Shown here piece after piece: positions 15,105 through 22,940 of a stretch of 22,940 nucleotides of DNA (position 1 is its first letter; each line of letters opens with the position of its first letter). The position numbers and the translations under genes are program-made. The notes under the pieces were generated by a model. That model had not been told where the DNA came from and did not search any database. It saw only the letters and a list, made by a program, of their open reading frames with translations. Origin of the DNA: M55B157 sp965657825 (GTDB lineage Bacteria; Actinomycetota; Actinomycetes; S36-B12); the NCBI GenBank assembly GCA_965657825.1, contig CBFHQG010000027.1:1-22940 (forward strand), in the 5' to 3' direction.

Positions 15105-16286
15105 ATGACCGACCGGTTGATCGTCCACATCGGCCCGCGAAAGACCGGCACCACCTACGTGCAGCGCGTCCTGCAGTTGCTGGCTCCCGACCTCATGCAA
15201 TCGGGCATCCTGTACCCGACTGATTTCCGTGGGCGCGAGGACTACAACCATGTCAGCGCCGTCACCGATGCGACCCACGAAGCCGAGACACGTCCCGGCG
15301 GCCGATGGGTCGGTCGTGGCACCGACGCCTGGGAGGGACTGCGATCCCAGGTCGCCGCCTGGGACGGGACGACGATCCTGTCGGCCGAGATGCTGGGCGG
15401 GCTTCGTCCCCCAGCTGCACGCGCCTTCCTCGACGGCCTGGACGCCAAACAGATCGACGTCGTCATCACGGTGCGCGACCTGGCGCGGATCTTCCCCTCC
15501 TCCTGGCAACAGCATGTACGCAACACGCATCGGGAGAGCTACCTCAAGTACATCGAGCGGCGCGAAGAGGAGCGCGGGCAGGACTCACCGGAGCTTCGCG
15601 AGCGAAGGTGGGACGAAGGCAGGCATCACAAGTTCTGGCGTTCCTATGCCTACGGGGCTCTGGTGCGACGCTGGGCGACGCTGGTCGGCATCGACCACAT
15701 CAGCGTCGTCACCCTGCCCGGCCCCGGCGGTGACTCCAGCCTGCTGTGGCGACGCTTCATCGACGCACTCGGAATTCCCGAGCTGCCCCAGGATGCACCC
15801 GCACTTCCCCGATTCATCTCCAATGTGGGTTCCACCGCCGAGGAAGCAGCCTTCCTGCACGCCTTCAACATCGAGGCTGCGCGACGAGGCTGGAATCGCA
15901 GCGAGATCAAGGATCACCAGCAGCGTCTGCTGTCCTCGGGGTTCCTGGATCGACCGAATCGTGGATCCACCCTGGCCCTCCCCACCGAGTACATTCCGCT
16001 CGTGCGCACCTGGGCCGATGAGGACCGTGCGGATCTCGCCTCGACGGATGCGACCCTGTGGGGGGATATCGACGACCTCGCGGTGCCCGAATCAACTCGG
16101 GGAACACCACCCATGGACGTCGACGCGCTTGCGGGTGCGGGTGCCTATGCCCTGGTCGAGCGGATCGACAGCAAGCTCAAGTCTCGTAAGGGTGGACAGA
16201 AGCAGGGCCCGTCGTCTCAGGTTCGCCGAGCCGCGGGGCGTGCTCGCCGGAAGATCTCAGGCGCTTCACGACGCGCCACGCCATAA
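15105..16286 (+). CDS. Sulfotransferase family protein
   Basis: A 393-residue protein with the 5'-phosphosulfate-binding loop HIGPRKTGTTYVQ at residues 8-20 and the 3'-phosphate-binding region VVITVRDLARIFPSSW at 119-134 (Arg124, Ser132/133), both typical of PAPS-dependent sulfotransferases. The middle holds a charged insertion (YIERREEERGQDS and onward), and the C-terminal ~50 residues are Lys/Arg/Gly-rich and low in complexity. The acceptor is unknown; such enzymes often modify glycans or lipids. Transcription probably starts at TACACT, 8 nt before the ATG. The last 110 bp overlap the 3' end of the opposite-strand small membrane protein gene. Confidence 0.82.
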   Translation: MTDRLIVHIGPRKTGTTYVQRVLQLLAPDLMQSGILYPTDFRGREDYNHVSAVTDATHEAETRPGGRWVGRGTDAWEGLRSQVAAWDGTTILSAEMLGGLRPPAARAFLDGLDAKQIDVVITVRDLARIFPSSWQQHVRNTHRESYLKYIERREEERGQDSPELRERRWDEGRHHKFWRSYAYGALVRRWATLVGIDHISVVTLPGPGGDSSLLWRRFIDALGIPELPQDAPALPRFISNVGSTAEEAAFLHAFNIEAARRGWNRSEIKDHQQRLLSSGFLDRPNRGSTLALPTEYIPLVRTWADEDRADLASTDATLWGDIDDLAVPESTRGTPPMDVDALAGAGAYALVERIDSKLKSRKGGQKQGPSSQVRRAAGRARRKISGASRRATP

Positions 16287-16518
16287 CCACGCCGACTCCG
16301 GCGACGATGAGCATGAAGCCGTTCAGCGCGACATTCGGCCAGGCGGCGATCGCCAGGGCGTAGACGGTGAGTCCGGCGCTGCCCAGCAGTGTGATGACGT
16401 GGAAGGCCACGCTGTGGGAGGACACTCGACGGGTAGCGACCAGCGCATATCCGACCACGATCAGAACCGCACCTACCCACCCGACGGTGGCGAACACTGC
16501 ACCGCTGATCGACTCCAC
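16177..16518 (-). CDS. CBU_0592-like small membrane protein
   Basis: A 113-residue protein with three hydrophobic segments (about 6-27, 37-60, 65-87) and a hydrophilic tail. The pattern VGWVGAVLIVVGYALVATRRVSSHSVAFHV followed by GSAGLTVYALAIAAWPNVALN is that of the CBU_0592-type membrane domain, of unknown function. The frame is open to 16890 through glnE, but the extension is arginine/proline-rich shadow sequence. GTG 16518 is chosen because TACACT ends 7 nt before it and the reading then begins just before the first membrane segment. Its 3' end overlaps the sulfotransferase gene by 110 bp. It is downstream of glnE on the same strand, 26 bp away. Confidence 0.7.
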   Translation of the reverse strand: MESISGAVFATVGWVGAVLIVVGYALVATRRVSSHSVAFHVITLLGSAGLTVYALAIAAWPNVALNGFMLIVAGVGVVMAWRVVKRLRSSGEHAPRLGEPETTGPASVHPYET

Positions 16519-16525
16519 GATCGGG

Positions 16526-16531
16526 AGTGTA
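16526..16531 (-). promoter_or_regulatory. -10 element of the CBU_0592-like gene
   Basis: On the minus strand TACACT lies 7 nt before GTG 16518. The same hexamer precedes the sulfotransferase gene. It supports the short form of the small membrane protein. Confidence 0.45.
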
Positions 16532-16544
16532 GGCCAGGGTCGGC

Positions 16545-19508
16545 TCAATCCTCGTAGAAGACTCTCTCCACGACTCCGCGAGCCCGACGCGTCACCCGGC
16601 GGTAATCCTCGAGCAATTCGCCGCCCTGCCCGGGTGCATATCCCATCAGGTGGGCCACACCGGTCACGTCCGGTGGCGACGACGGCACCAGGTCGCCCGG
16701 TCTCCCCCGAGCGAGCACGATCGCGTTGCGCACCCGGGTGGCCATCAGCCAGGCCGAGACCAGGGCCTCTTCGTCCGAGGCCGACAGGAGTCCGGCATCG
16801 AGGGCGGCATCGAGGGCGGCGAGTGTCGCGGTCGTACGCAGCGACGGAATGTCGGCGGCATGACGCAACTGCAGCAACTGCGCGACCCACTCGACATCAG
16901 CCAACCCTCCGCGACCGAGCTTGGTGTGCAGTGTCGGGTCAGCACCGCGTGGCAGGCGCTCGGATTCCATCCGCGCCTTCAGCCGACGCATCTCACGCAG
17001 CGCATCTCCCGATAGACCGTCCGAGGGCCAGCGCAGCGGATCGATCAGCGCAGTGAACTGCTCACCGAGTTCACGGTCACCCGCCACCGGTCGCGCCCTG
17101 AGCAATGCCTGAGCCTCCCAGGGTGAAGACCATCGCGCGTAATAGGCCGCATAGGAGCCGAGGCTGCGAACCAGGGGTCCTTGCCGTCCCTCAGGTCGCA
17201 GGTCGGTGTCGATCTCCAGCGGCGGATCGGTGGAGGGGACCGACAACAGCCGGCGCAGGTCATTGGCGATCGACAGGGCGGTGTCCGCCGCCTCCTTCTC
17301 ATCGGCATCCGGTAGCGGGTTGTGGACGAACATCACATCCGCGTCACTGCCGAATCCGAGTTCAGCGCCACCGAATCGCCCCATCGCGATGATCGCGAAA
17401 CGGGTGACCAGTTCCCCTCGGTCACCTCGCAGGCCCTCCATCACGGCCTGGAGGGCAGCCTCGAGAGAGGCCTGGGTCACCTCACTGAGGCCCTGCATCA
17501 CCTCGGGCGCGTCGGCGACTCCCAGGACGTCGGCCGCGGAGATCCGGAACAGCTCGCGCCGCCTGATGGATCTGATCGCGGACACCGTGTGCTCGGTGTC
17601 CTCGTGCCGAGACAGCACGGCTGATTCCTCGGTCATCAGCTTGTCGAGTCCGCGAGGTGCGAGATCGTCCTCATCGGAGAGAAGCGCTACCGCATCGGGT
17701 GATCTCAGCAGCAGATCGCTGGCGTACCGGCTCGATGACATGATCGTCGCCATCCGTTGTGCGGCTGCGGATTCATCGCGCAGCAGCCGCAGATACCACG
17801 GCGTCGACCCCAGGTCATCACTCATCCGACGGAAATCCAAGAGGGCGGAATCCGGATCAGCGCCGTCGGCGAACCAGCCCAGTAGCACCGGAAGGAGGGT
17901 GCGCTGGATCGCGGCCCGCCGTGACACTCCCGAGGTCAACGCCTCCAGATGCCGCAGTGCCCCTGCGGGATCGGTGTAACCGAGTGCCGTGAGCCGATCG
18001 GCGGCGGCCTCCGGTGTCAGGCGGGCAGCACCTGCATCGAGTCGGGCGACGGCCTGGAGCAGGGGACGGTAGAAGAGCTTCTCGTGGATCCGTCGCACCT
18101 CGCGTGCGTGGGCATTCCACTCGGTGGTGAGCTCGGCCTCCGGGTCTCGCCGGAACCCCATCGACCGGCCGAGGCGCCGCAGGTCGCTGGAGGACTCCGG
18201 GACAAGGTGGGTGCGGCGCAACTCCTGCAACTGGATGCGATGCTCCAATGTCCGCAGGAACCGGTAGGCAGAAGCGAGAGTGGCGCCATCCTCCCGCCCC
18301 ACGTAACCCCAGGTGGCGAGCGCTTCCAACGCGGTGAGCGTCGTGGGGCTGCGCACCATCACATCGCTGCGGCCATGGACCAACTGCAGCAGTTGGACGC
18401 TGAACTCCACGTCACGCAATCCACCTCGCCCGAGTTTCAACTGACGGTCCGCCTCGCGCGCGGGCACGTGCTCCTCCACCCGCTGGCGCATCCGCTGAAC
18501 ATCGACGACGAAGTCGGGACGACCGGCTGCCTGCCAGACCCTGGGTGCGATCGCATCCATATAGGCCTCCCCGAGCGCCGAATCCCCGGCCGCCGGCCGG
18601 GCCTTCAGCAGTGCCTGGAACTCCCAGGTGGTGGCCCACCGTTCGTAGTAGCCCACGTGCGAGGCCAGGGTGCGCACCAACGCACCCGCCTTGCCCTCGG
18701 GCCGCAGGGCTGCATCGACCTCCCACAGCGAGCCCTCGAAGGTGTGCTCACCGCAGGCCCGGATCACCCCTGCTGCGAGGCGGGTCGCCGCCTTCAATGC
18801 GGCGGACTCGTCCATTACGCCGTCAGCAGGTTCCGCAACGAAGATGACATCGACGTCGCTGATGTAGTTCAACTCCCGGGCACCGCACTTGCCCATCGCG
18901 ATGATCGCCAATCGACACGGCTGAGCATCCGGGGGCAGATCGGCCCGAGCGATCGCCAGTGCCGCCTCGAGGGTCGCATCGGCCAGATCGGCCAGGAGTC
19001 GGGACACATCATCGAACATCGCAGCATGGACGAGATCGGTCACGACGATCGCGAGCAACCAGCGGCGGTACTCGACGCGGAGCGCATCCAAGATTCGGTG
19101 ATCGCTGCCCTGCGCGATCGGGGTCGCATCACCAACCGTTGCGCCTACAGCCTCGAGTAATCCCCTCCGCATGGTGACCGGGTCGATCACCGGTCCGACC
19201 AGGACCTCCAGATGCTCAGGGTGACGCACCAGATGCTCACCCAGTGCGACCGAGGCTCCCGTCACGATGCAGAAGGACTTTCGCATCGCCGGATCGACGA
19301 CGACCCGCTGTGCGGCATCGCCGGGGAGAGTCGACAGGATGGCAAGAGCCTGGTCGGGGTCGGCGGAGCGGGAGAGATCCTCGATCAGATCAGCGCGCAA
19401 CTGATCGGTGAGGCCCAGGCTGTTCAGCTGCTGGTTCGCCACTGCGGTGTCGATCAGTCCAGCCCGTGCCAGTGGGGCGGTGCTCGACATTGCGCGACCC
19501 GATGTCAT
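16545..19508 (-). CDS. glnE: Bifunctional glutamine synthetase adenylyltransferase/deadenylase GlnE
   Basis: A 987-residue protein with the duplicated nucleotidyltransferase layout of GlnE. The N-terminal active site is GKCGARELNYISDVD (about 206-220, Asp218 and Asp220), followed by LRPEGKAGALVRT. The C-terminal site is GRFGGAELGFGSDAD (about 710-724, Asp722 and Asp724), followed by IDTDLRPEGRQGPLVRS. Helical GlnD-PII-uridylyltransferase-like segments such as KLGRGGLRDVEFSVQLLQL and KLGRGGLADVEWVAQLLQL follow each. The N-terminal half deadenylylates and the C-terminal half adenylylates GSI, here presumably GlnA1 Tyr402. ATG 19508 lies 15 bp after the glnA2 stop; an in-frame ATG at 19490 is an alternative. 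The two genes form an operon. Confidence 0.96.
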   Translation of the reverse strand: MTSGRAMSSTAPLARAGLIDTAVANQQLNSLGLTDQLRADLIEDLSRSADPDQALAILSTLPGDAAQRVVVDPAMRKSFCIVTGASVALGEHLVRHPEHLEVLVGPVIDPVTMRRGLLEAVGATVGDATPIAQGSDHRILDALRVEYRRWLLAIVVTDLVHAAMFDDVSRLLADLADATLEAALAIARADLPPDAQPCRLAIIAMGKCGARELNYISDVDVIFVAEPADGVMDESAALKAATRLAAGVIRACGEHTFEGSLWEVDAALRPEGKAGALVRTLASHVGYYERWATTWEFQALLKARPAAGDSALGEAYMDAIAPRVWQAAGRPDFVVDVQRMRQRVEEHVPAREADRQLKLGRGGLRDVEFSVQLLQLVHGRSDVMVRSPTTLTALEALATWGYVGREDGATLASAYRFLRTLEHRIQLQELRRTHLVPESSSDLRRLGRSMGFRRDPEAELTTEWNAHAREVRRIHEKLFYRPLLQAVARLDAGAARLTPEAAADRLTALGYTDPAGALRHLEALTSGVSRRAAIQRTLLPVLLGWFADGADPDSALLDFRRMSDDLGSTPWYLRLLRDESAAAQRMATIMSSSRYASDLLLRSPDAVALLSDEDDLAPRGLDKLMTEESAVLSRHEDTEHTVSAIRSIRRRELFRISAADVLGVADAPEVMQGLSEVTQASLEAALQAVMEGLRGDRGELVTRFAIIAMGRFGGAELGFGSDADVMFVHNPLPDADEKEAADTALSIANDLRRLLSVPSTDPPLEIDTDLRPEGRQGPLVRSLGSYAAYYARWSSPWEAQALLRARPVAGDRELGEQFTALIDPLRWPSDGLSGDALREMRRLKARMESERLPRGADPTLHTKLGRGGLADVEWVAQLLQLRHAADIPSLRTTATLAALDAALDAGLLSASDEEALVSAWLMATRVRNAIVLARGRPGDLVPSSPPDVTGVAHLMGYAPGQGGELLEDYRRVTRRARGVVERVFYED

Positions 19509-19523
19509 CGAGGATCCCGATTG

Positions 19524-20858
19524 CTACAGCAGTGGGAGGTAACGGTCGATCTCCCACTGATTGACCTGTCGGCGGTAGTCATCCCACTCCGCCTTCTTAT
19601 TGCGCAGGAAGAAATCGAAGACATGCTCACCGAGTGTCTCCGCCACCAGTTCCGATCCCTCCATCACCTGGATGGCCTGGTTGAGACTGGTGGGCAGTGG
19701 CTGCATGCCGAGGGCTCGTCGCTCCGCGGGAGTCAGCGACCACACATCGTCTTCACTGCCCGGGGGAAGCTCGTACTCATCCTCGATGCCTTTCAGTCCC
19801 GCAGCGAGGATGACCGAGAAGGCCAGATACGGATTGCAGGCGCTATCGAGGGAACGGAATTCGATCCGCGTGGAGTTGCCCTTGTCCGGCTTGTACATCG
19901 GGACGCGCACGAGTGCGGAGCGGTTGTTATGACCCCAGCAGATCCACTCCGGCGCCTCACCGCCACCCGCAAGGCGCTTATATGAGTTCACGAATTGGTT
20001 GGTGACCGCGCTGATCTCGGGAGCGTGGACGAGGAGACCCGCGATGAACGACCGAGCGACCTTCGAGAGTTGATACGGGGCACCGGGTTCGTAGAAGGCG
20101 TTGCGATCACCTTCGAACAGCGATAGGTGGGTGTGCATCCCCGATCCGGGAGCGTCACGGAAGGGTTTGGGCATGAACGTGGCGTACACGCCCTGTTCGA
20201 GAGCGACCTCCTTGACCACCAGGCGGAAGGTCATCAGGTTGTCGGCAGTCGACAGGGCATCGGCGTAGCGCAGGTCGATCTCCTGCTGGCCCGGGCCACC
20301 CTCGTGATGGCTGAACTCCACCGAGATGCCCATCGCCTCGAGCATGGTGATGGCATTGCGGCGGAAGTCATAGCCGATCGCCTGAGGAGAGTTGTCGAAG
20401 TAGCCGTAGTGATCGATCGGTTCCAACGGCCCATCACCGGGTGCGTTCTTCAGGAGGTAGAACTCGACCTCGGGGTGGGTGTAGAAGGTGAAACCCATCT
20501 CGGCGGCACGCGACAGAGTGCGACGCAGAACCCACCGCGGATCGGCGTAGGAGGGTGAGCCATCGGGCATCAGGATGTCGCAGAACAGCCGCGCGACTCC
20601 GGCTGACTCACCTCGCCAGGGCAGGATCGCGAAGGTCGAGGGGTCCGGCTTGGCGAGCATGTCCGACTCGGATACCCGAGCGAACCCCTCGATCGCCGAT
20701 CCATCGAAGCCCAGCCCCTCTTCGAAGGCGGCCTCCAACTCGGCGGGGGCCACGGCGACGGACTTCAAGGTGCCCAGGACATCGGTGAACCACAGTCGCA
20801 CGAACCGGATGTCGCGCTCCTCGATGGTGCGCAGGACGAAGTCGGTCTGCTTATCCAT
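19524..20858 (-). CDS. glnA2: GlnA2-type glutamine synthetase I, lacking the adenylylation tyrosine
   Basis: A 444-residue GSI homologue. It keeps FDGSAIEGF (51-59), THPEVEFYLL (127-136), SHHEGGPGQQEIDLRY, FMPKPFRDAPGSGMHTHLSL and NNRSALVRVPMY with the metal- and ATP-site Glu, His and Arg residues, so synthetase chemistry is plausible. At the position equivalent to GlnA1 Tyr402 it has Trp373 (EDDVWSLTPAE), as in mycobacterial GlnA2, so GlnE should not adenylylate it. It is shorter than GlnA1 at the N-terminus. A -10-like CAGGAT lies 6 nt before ATG 20858. It is the first gene of the glnA2-glnE unit. Because GlnA paralogues vary in substrate, a gamma-glutamyl transfer to another amine cannot be excluded. 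Confidence 0.94.
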   Translation of the reverse strand: MDKQTDFVLRTIEERDIRFVRLWFTDVLGTLKSVAVAPAELEAAFEEGLGFDGSAIEGFARVSESDMLAKPDPSTFAILPWRGESAGVARLFCDILMPDGSPSYADPRWVLRRTLSRAAEMGFTFYTHPEVEFYLLKNAPGDGPLEPIDHYGYFDNSPQAIGYDFRRNAITMLEAMGISVEFSHHEGGPGQQEIDLRYADALSTADNLMTFRLVVKEVALEQGVYATFMPKPFRDAPGSGMHTHLSLFEGDRNAFYEPGAPYQLSKVARSFIAGLLVHAPEISAVTNQFVNSYKRLAGGGEAPEWICWGHNNRSALVRVPMYKPDKGNSTRIEFRSLDSACNPYLAFSVILAAGLKGIEDEYELPPGSEDDVWSLTPAERRALGMQPLPTSLNQAIQVMEGSELVAETLGEHVFDFFLRNKKAEWDDYRRQVNQWEIDRYLPLL

Positions 20859-20864
20859 GCCCCC

Positions 20865-20870
20865 ATCCTG
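20865..20870 (-). promoter_or_regulatory. -10-like element of glnA2
   Basis: On the minus strand CAGGAT is followed by 6 nt and ATG 20858. Only A2 and T6 of the consensus match, but position and spacing agree with the other starts. The divergent nadE -10 lies about 55 bp away. Confidence 0.35.
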
Positions 20871-20923
20871 CCGCTATCGGGTGTCCTCGGGTAGAGCAGG
20901 GGCCGGTACCTCGACGTCGGCAC

Positions 20924-20929
20924 TAGCCT
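20924..20929 (+). promoter_or_regulatory. -10 element of nadE, leaderless GTG
   Basis: TAGCCT ends 6 nt before GTG 20936. It is the same hexamer as before the secreted repeat-protein gene. Confidence 0.5.
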
Positions 20930-20935
20930 TGCATC

Positions 20936-22633
20936 GTGCCCCGGTTGCGTCTCGCTCTCGCCCAGGTCGATCCCACCGTGGGCGCCCTGCACGCCAACGC
21001 CGCTCTGGTCCGCGCCTGGGTCGAGCGGGCCGCAGCGGTGCAGGCCGATCTCGTCGTGTTCCCCGAGATGGTGCTGACCGGGTACCCCATCGAGGATCTT
21101 GCCCTGCGGCCATCGTTCCAAGACGCGAGCTCAGCTGCCCTTGGTGAACTCGCCGGTGAGATCGCTGCTGACGGGTACGGGCATCTTCCGGTCATCGTCG
21201 GGAGCCTGGGCACCGATGGGTCTCGCCACCCGGTGAATATCGCAGCGATCCTCCATGACGGCACGATCGCGGCAACCTACGCCAAACATCATCTGCCCAA
21301 CTACGGCGTGTTCGACGAGTTCCGCTACTTCTCGCCCGGACGCGAACGACTCACGCTACGCGTCCGCGGTATCGACATCGGCATCGCTATCTGCGAGGAC
21401 CTGTGGCGCGATGTGGATCCGCGCCCCTGGGCGGAGGGCCTGGGTCTGCTCGTCGTGCTCAACGGGTCTCCGTATGAGCGGGCGAAGGATGATGTCCGCG
21501 GCGAACTATGCAGCCGGCGGGCGCAGGAGTCCGCCTGCCCACTGGCCTACGTGAACATGGTCGGGGGGCAGGACGAACTGGTCTTCGACGGTGACTCGCT
21601 CGTGGTCGACGCCGATGGTTCGATCATCGCCCGTGCCGCGCAGTTCGCCGAGGAACTACTCGTCGTCGATCTGGAATGCCCTCCTGGAGTCTCCCCCGAT
21701 GTGACCGAGATCTCCGGGATGCCCGCGCAGGAGCCTCCCCCGGAGCTCTCGTCACCCACCCCGTCGATTGCTCCGACCCTGTCCGACGAGGAGGAGGTCT
21801 ACCTCGCCCTCGTCCTCGGTTTACGCGACTACGTCGAGAAGAACGGTTTCTCCAGCGTCATCCTCGGGCTGTCCGGAGGTATCGACTCCGCGCTCGTGGC
21901 CGCCATCGCCTGCGATGCCCTGGGTGCTTCGAGAGTGCACGGGGTCTCGCTACCGAGCGCGTACTCCTCGCAGCACTCGCGCGATGACGCACACGACCTC
22001 GCCGAGCGCACCGGCCTGCACCTGCGCACCATCCCCATCGGCACCCTCGTTGACGCCTTCGAGGATGAAATGGATCTCAGCGACCTCGCACAGGAGAACC
22101 TGCAGGCCCGTGTCCGGGGAGTCACCCTCATGGCCCTGTCCAACTCCGAGGGGCACCTGGTCTTGGCCACGGGCAACAAGAGCGAGTTGGCCGTCGGCTA
22201 CTCCACGATCTACGGGGATGCCGTCGGAGGTTTCGCACCGATCAAGGATGTGCCCAAATCCCTGGTCTGGGCACTGGCGAGCTGGCGAAACGCGGAGGCC
22301 GAACGCCGAGGAACCATCCCGCCCATCCCACCGAACAGCATCACCAAGCCACCGAGTGCCGAACTGCGCCCCGGGCAGTTGGACACCGACTCACTCCCCC
22401 CCTACGACCTGCTCGACGCGATGCTGGATTCCTACGTCGAAGGGGATCGAGGGGCCGGCAATCTGATCGCTGCCGGCTTCGATCCCGAGTTGGTCGAACG
22501 CATCCTGCGCCTAGTCGATGCTGCCGAGTACAAGCGGCGTCAGTATCCACCGGGTACGAAGGTGTCCTCGAAGGCATTCGGGCGCGACCGACGGCTACCC
22601 ATCACCAGTCGCTGGCGGGAGACCGCGGACTAA
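20936..22633 (+). CDS. nadE: Glutamine-dependent NAD+ synthetase NadE
   Basis: A 565-residue two-domain enzyme that makes NAD+ from nicotinate adenine dinucleotide with ATP, drawing ammonia from glutamine. The N-terminal nitrilase-type amidase has the Glu44-Lys117-Cys153 triad (FPEM, AKHHLPNYGVFDE, AICEDLW). The C-terminal synthetase has the ATP loop SGGIDS (313-318), LATGNKSELAVGYSTIYGD, GGFAPIKDVPKS and a C-terminal FGRDRRLPITSRWR. The size fits the bacterial alpha2-type enzyme, shorter than the ~680-residue mycobacterial form. The start is GTG with TAGCCT 6 nt upstream, giving MPRLRLALAQVDPTVG at the expected amidase N-terminus. Divergent from glnA2; its stop overlaps the stop of the convergent transporter gene. 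Confidence 0.97.
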   Translation: MPRLRLALAQVDPTVGALHANAALVRAWVERAAAVQADLVVFPEMVLTGYPIEDLALRPSFQDASSAALGELAGEIAADGYGHLPVIVGSLGTDGSRHPVNIAAILHDGTIAATYAKHHLPNYGVFDEFRYFSPGRERLTLRVRGIDIGIAICEDLWRDVDPRPWAEGLGLLVVLNGSPYERAKDDVRGELCSRRAQESACPLAYVNMVGGQDELVFDGDSLVVDADGSIIARAAQFAEELLVVDLECPPGVSPDVTEISGMPAQEPPPELSSPTPSIAPTLSDEEEVYLALVLGLRDYVEKNGFSSVILGLSGGIDSALVAAIACDALGASRVHGVSLPSAYSSQHSRDDAHDLAERTGLHLRTIPIGTLVDAFEDEMDLSDLAQENLQARVRGVTLMALSNSEGHLVLATGNKSELAVGYSTIYGDAVGGFAPIKDVPKSLVWALASWRNAEAERRGTIPPIPPNSITKPPSAELRPGQLDTDSLPPYDLLDAMLDSYVEGDRGAGNLIAAGFDPELVERILRLVDAAEYKRRQYPPGTKVSSKAFGRDRRLPITSRWRETAD

Positions 22634-22940
22634 GGCTCTCGGTCGCCTGGAGGAACCTCCTCGGCGAGCTCCCGTGGATAGTCCGCAGCTTCACGCGCCA
22701 CGAGCGCATCGATCTCGCTGTCGTGAGCCGGTGGGGCACCCTCGCGCGGTGGGGTGATCCTGGGCAGGGCGAACGCAACCGCGAGGGCCGCGATGACGAC
22801 CACGGCGAACGAGACGTAGAAGGTCAGGTGGGAGGCGTCGAGGAACACCTCGAAGGCCCGCGCGCGCACCTGATCGACGATCTCGGCCGGTGCGGTGGAC
22901 TGAGCCAAGGCAACGTCGGTGGAGATGATGGATTCCGAAG
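22630..22940 (-). CDS. C-terminal end of a probable MFS transporter (5' part outside window)
   Basis: The frame is open from the window edge to a TAG at 22630-22632, about 103 codons. It begins in a short polar loop, then has an amphipathic stretch (FEVFLDASHLTFYVSFA), one membrane helix (about AVVVIAALAVAFALP), and a hydrophilic Glu/Pro/Asp-rich tail of about 45 residues. The 'DASHLTFYVSFAVVVIAALAV' layout resembles the last helix of 14-helix DHA2/EmrB-type MFS exporters, where this segment reads 'F.DA.H..F...A.....A'. Substrate is unknown. The stop codon shares CTAA with the nadE stop. With only one helix visible, another multi-helix transporter family is possible. Confidence 0.55.
   Translation of the reverse strand, partial: SESIISTDVALAQSTAPAEIVDQVRARAFEVFLDASHLTFYVSFAVVVIAALAVAFALPRITPPREGAPPAHDSEIDALVAREAADYPRELAEEVPPGDREP

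Noticed and set aside
16519..16890. Long form of the CBU_0592-like gene starting at 16890
   Set aside because: The added residues are Arg/Gly/Pro-rich shadow of glnE. A -10 element and GTG at 16518 give a start next to the first membrane helix.
17949..19160. Plus-strand open frame of 403 codons opposite glnE
   Set aside because: Composition and phase are those of an antisense shadow, and GlnE is certain on the other strand.
22630..22633. CTAA shared by the nadE and transporter stop codons as a regulatory site
   Set aside because: Four-base convergent stop overlap is common in compact genomes, and no hairpin is visible around it.

Overview
The window is chromosomal DNA from a high-GC actinobacterium (Actinomycetota); the order cannot be fixed from sequence alone. 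The evidence is the lipB-lipA / DUF4191 / RDD / glnA neighbourhood, a second GlnA2-type glutamine synthetase in tandem with an actinobacterial-length GlnE, a glutamine-dependent NAD synthetase, and a start-codon style in which a TAnnnT -10 element lies 6-8 nt before ATG/GTG (leaderless transcripts). No tRNA, rRNA, CRISPR array, insertion sequence or phage gene was seen.

Layout. 1-2604 (minus): 5' part of rmuC, preceded by a membrane-anchored alpha/beta hydrolase with a polytopic C-terminal half. 2684-5187 (plus): a DUF389 membrane protein, a short-chain dehydrogenase, and a secreted protein made of two copies of a ~72-residue domain. 5194-6387 (minus): a type II sulfide:quinone oxidoreductase-like flavoprotein. 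6446-6673: a probable remnant of a SAM methyltransferase with a large internal deletion. 6686-10070 (plus): an overlapping three-gene operon of an agmatine-deiminase-family enzyme, a fused urease gamma/beta subunit and a divergent urease alpha subunit. 10112-12987 (plus): lipB, lipA, a MOSC protein and a DUF4191 membrane protein. 13005-13397 (minus): an RDD membrane protein. 13566-14990 (plus): glnA, with a GlnR-type double box upstream and a strong hairpin downstream. 15105-16286 (plus): a sulfotransferase whose 3' end overlaps a convergent CBU_0592-like small membrane protein. 16545-20858 (minus): glnA2-glnE. 20936-22633 (plus): nadE. 22630-22940 (minus): C-terminal end of a probable MFS transporter.

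How the genes connect. Nitrogen metabolism dominates. GlnA1 carries the tyrosine that GlnE is expected to adenylylate, and its promoter region carries a GTAAC-n6-GAAAC type GlnR box. GlnA2 has tryptophan at the equivalent position and sits in the same transcription unit as glnE. NadE uses glutamine as its nitrogen source. The most unusual segment is the deiminase-urease operon. A deiminase would turn a guanidino compound into an N-substituted urea, and the coupled urease-like enzyme keeps every nickel ligand but has a rebuilt substrate loop. It may therefore hydrolyse the substituted urea, for example N-carbamoylputrescine, instead of free urea. This is a hypothesis from gene order and active-site residues. 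No urease accessory genes (ureD/E/F/G) lie in the window.
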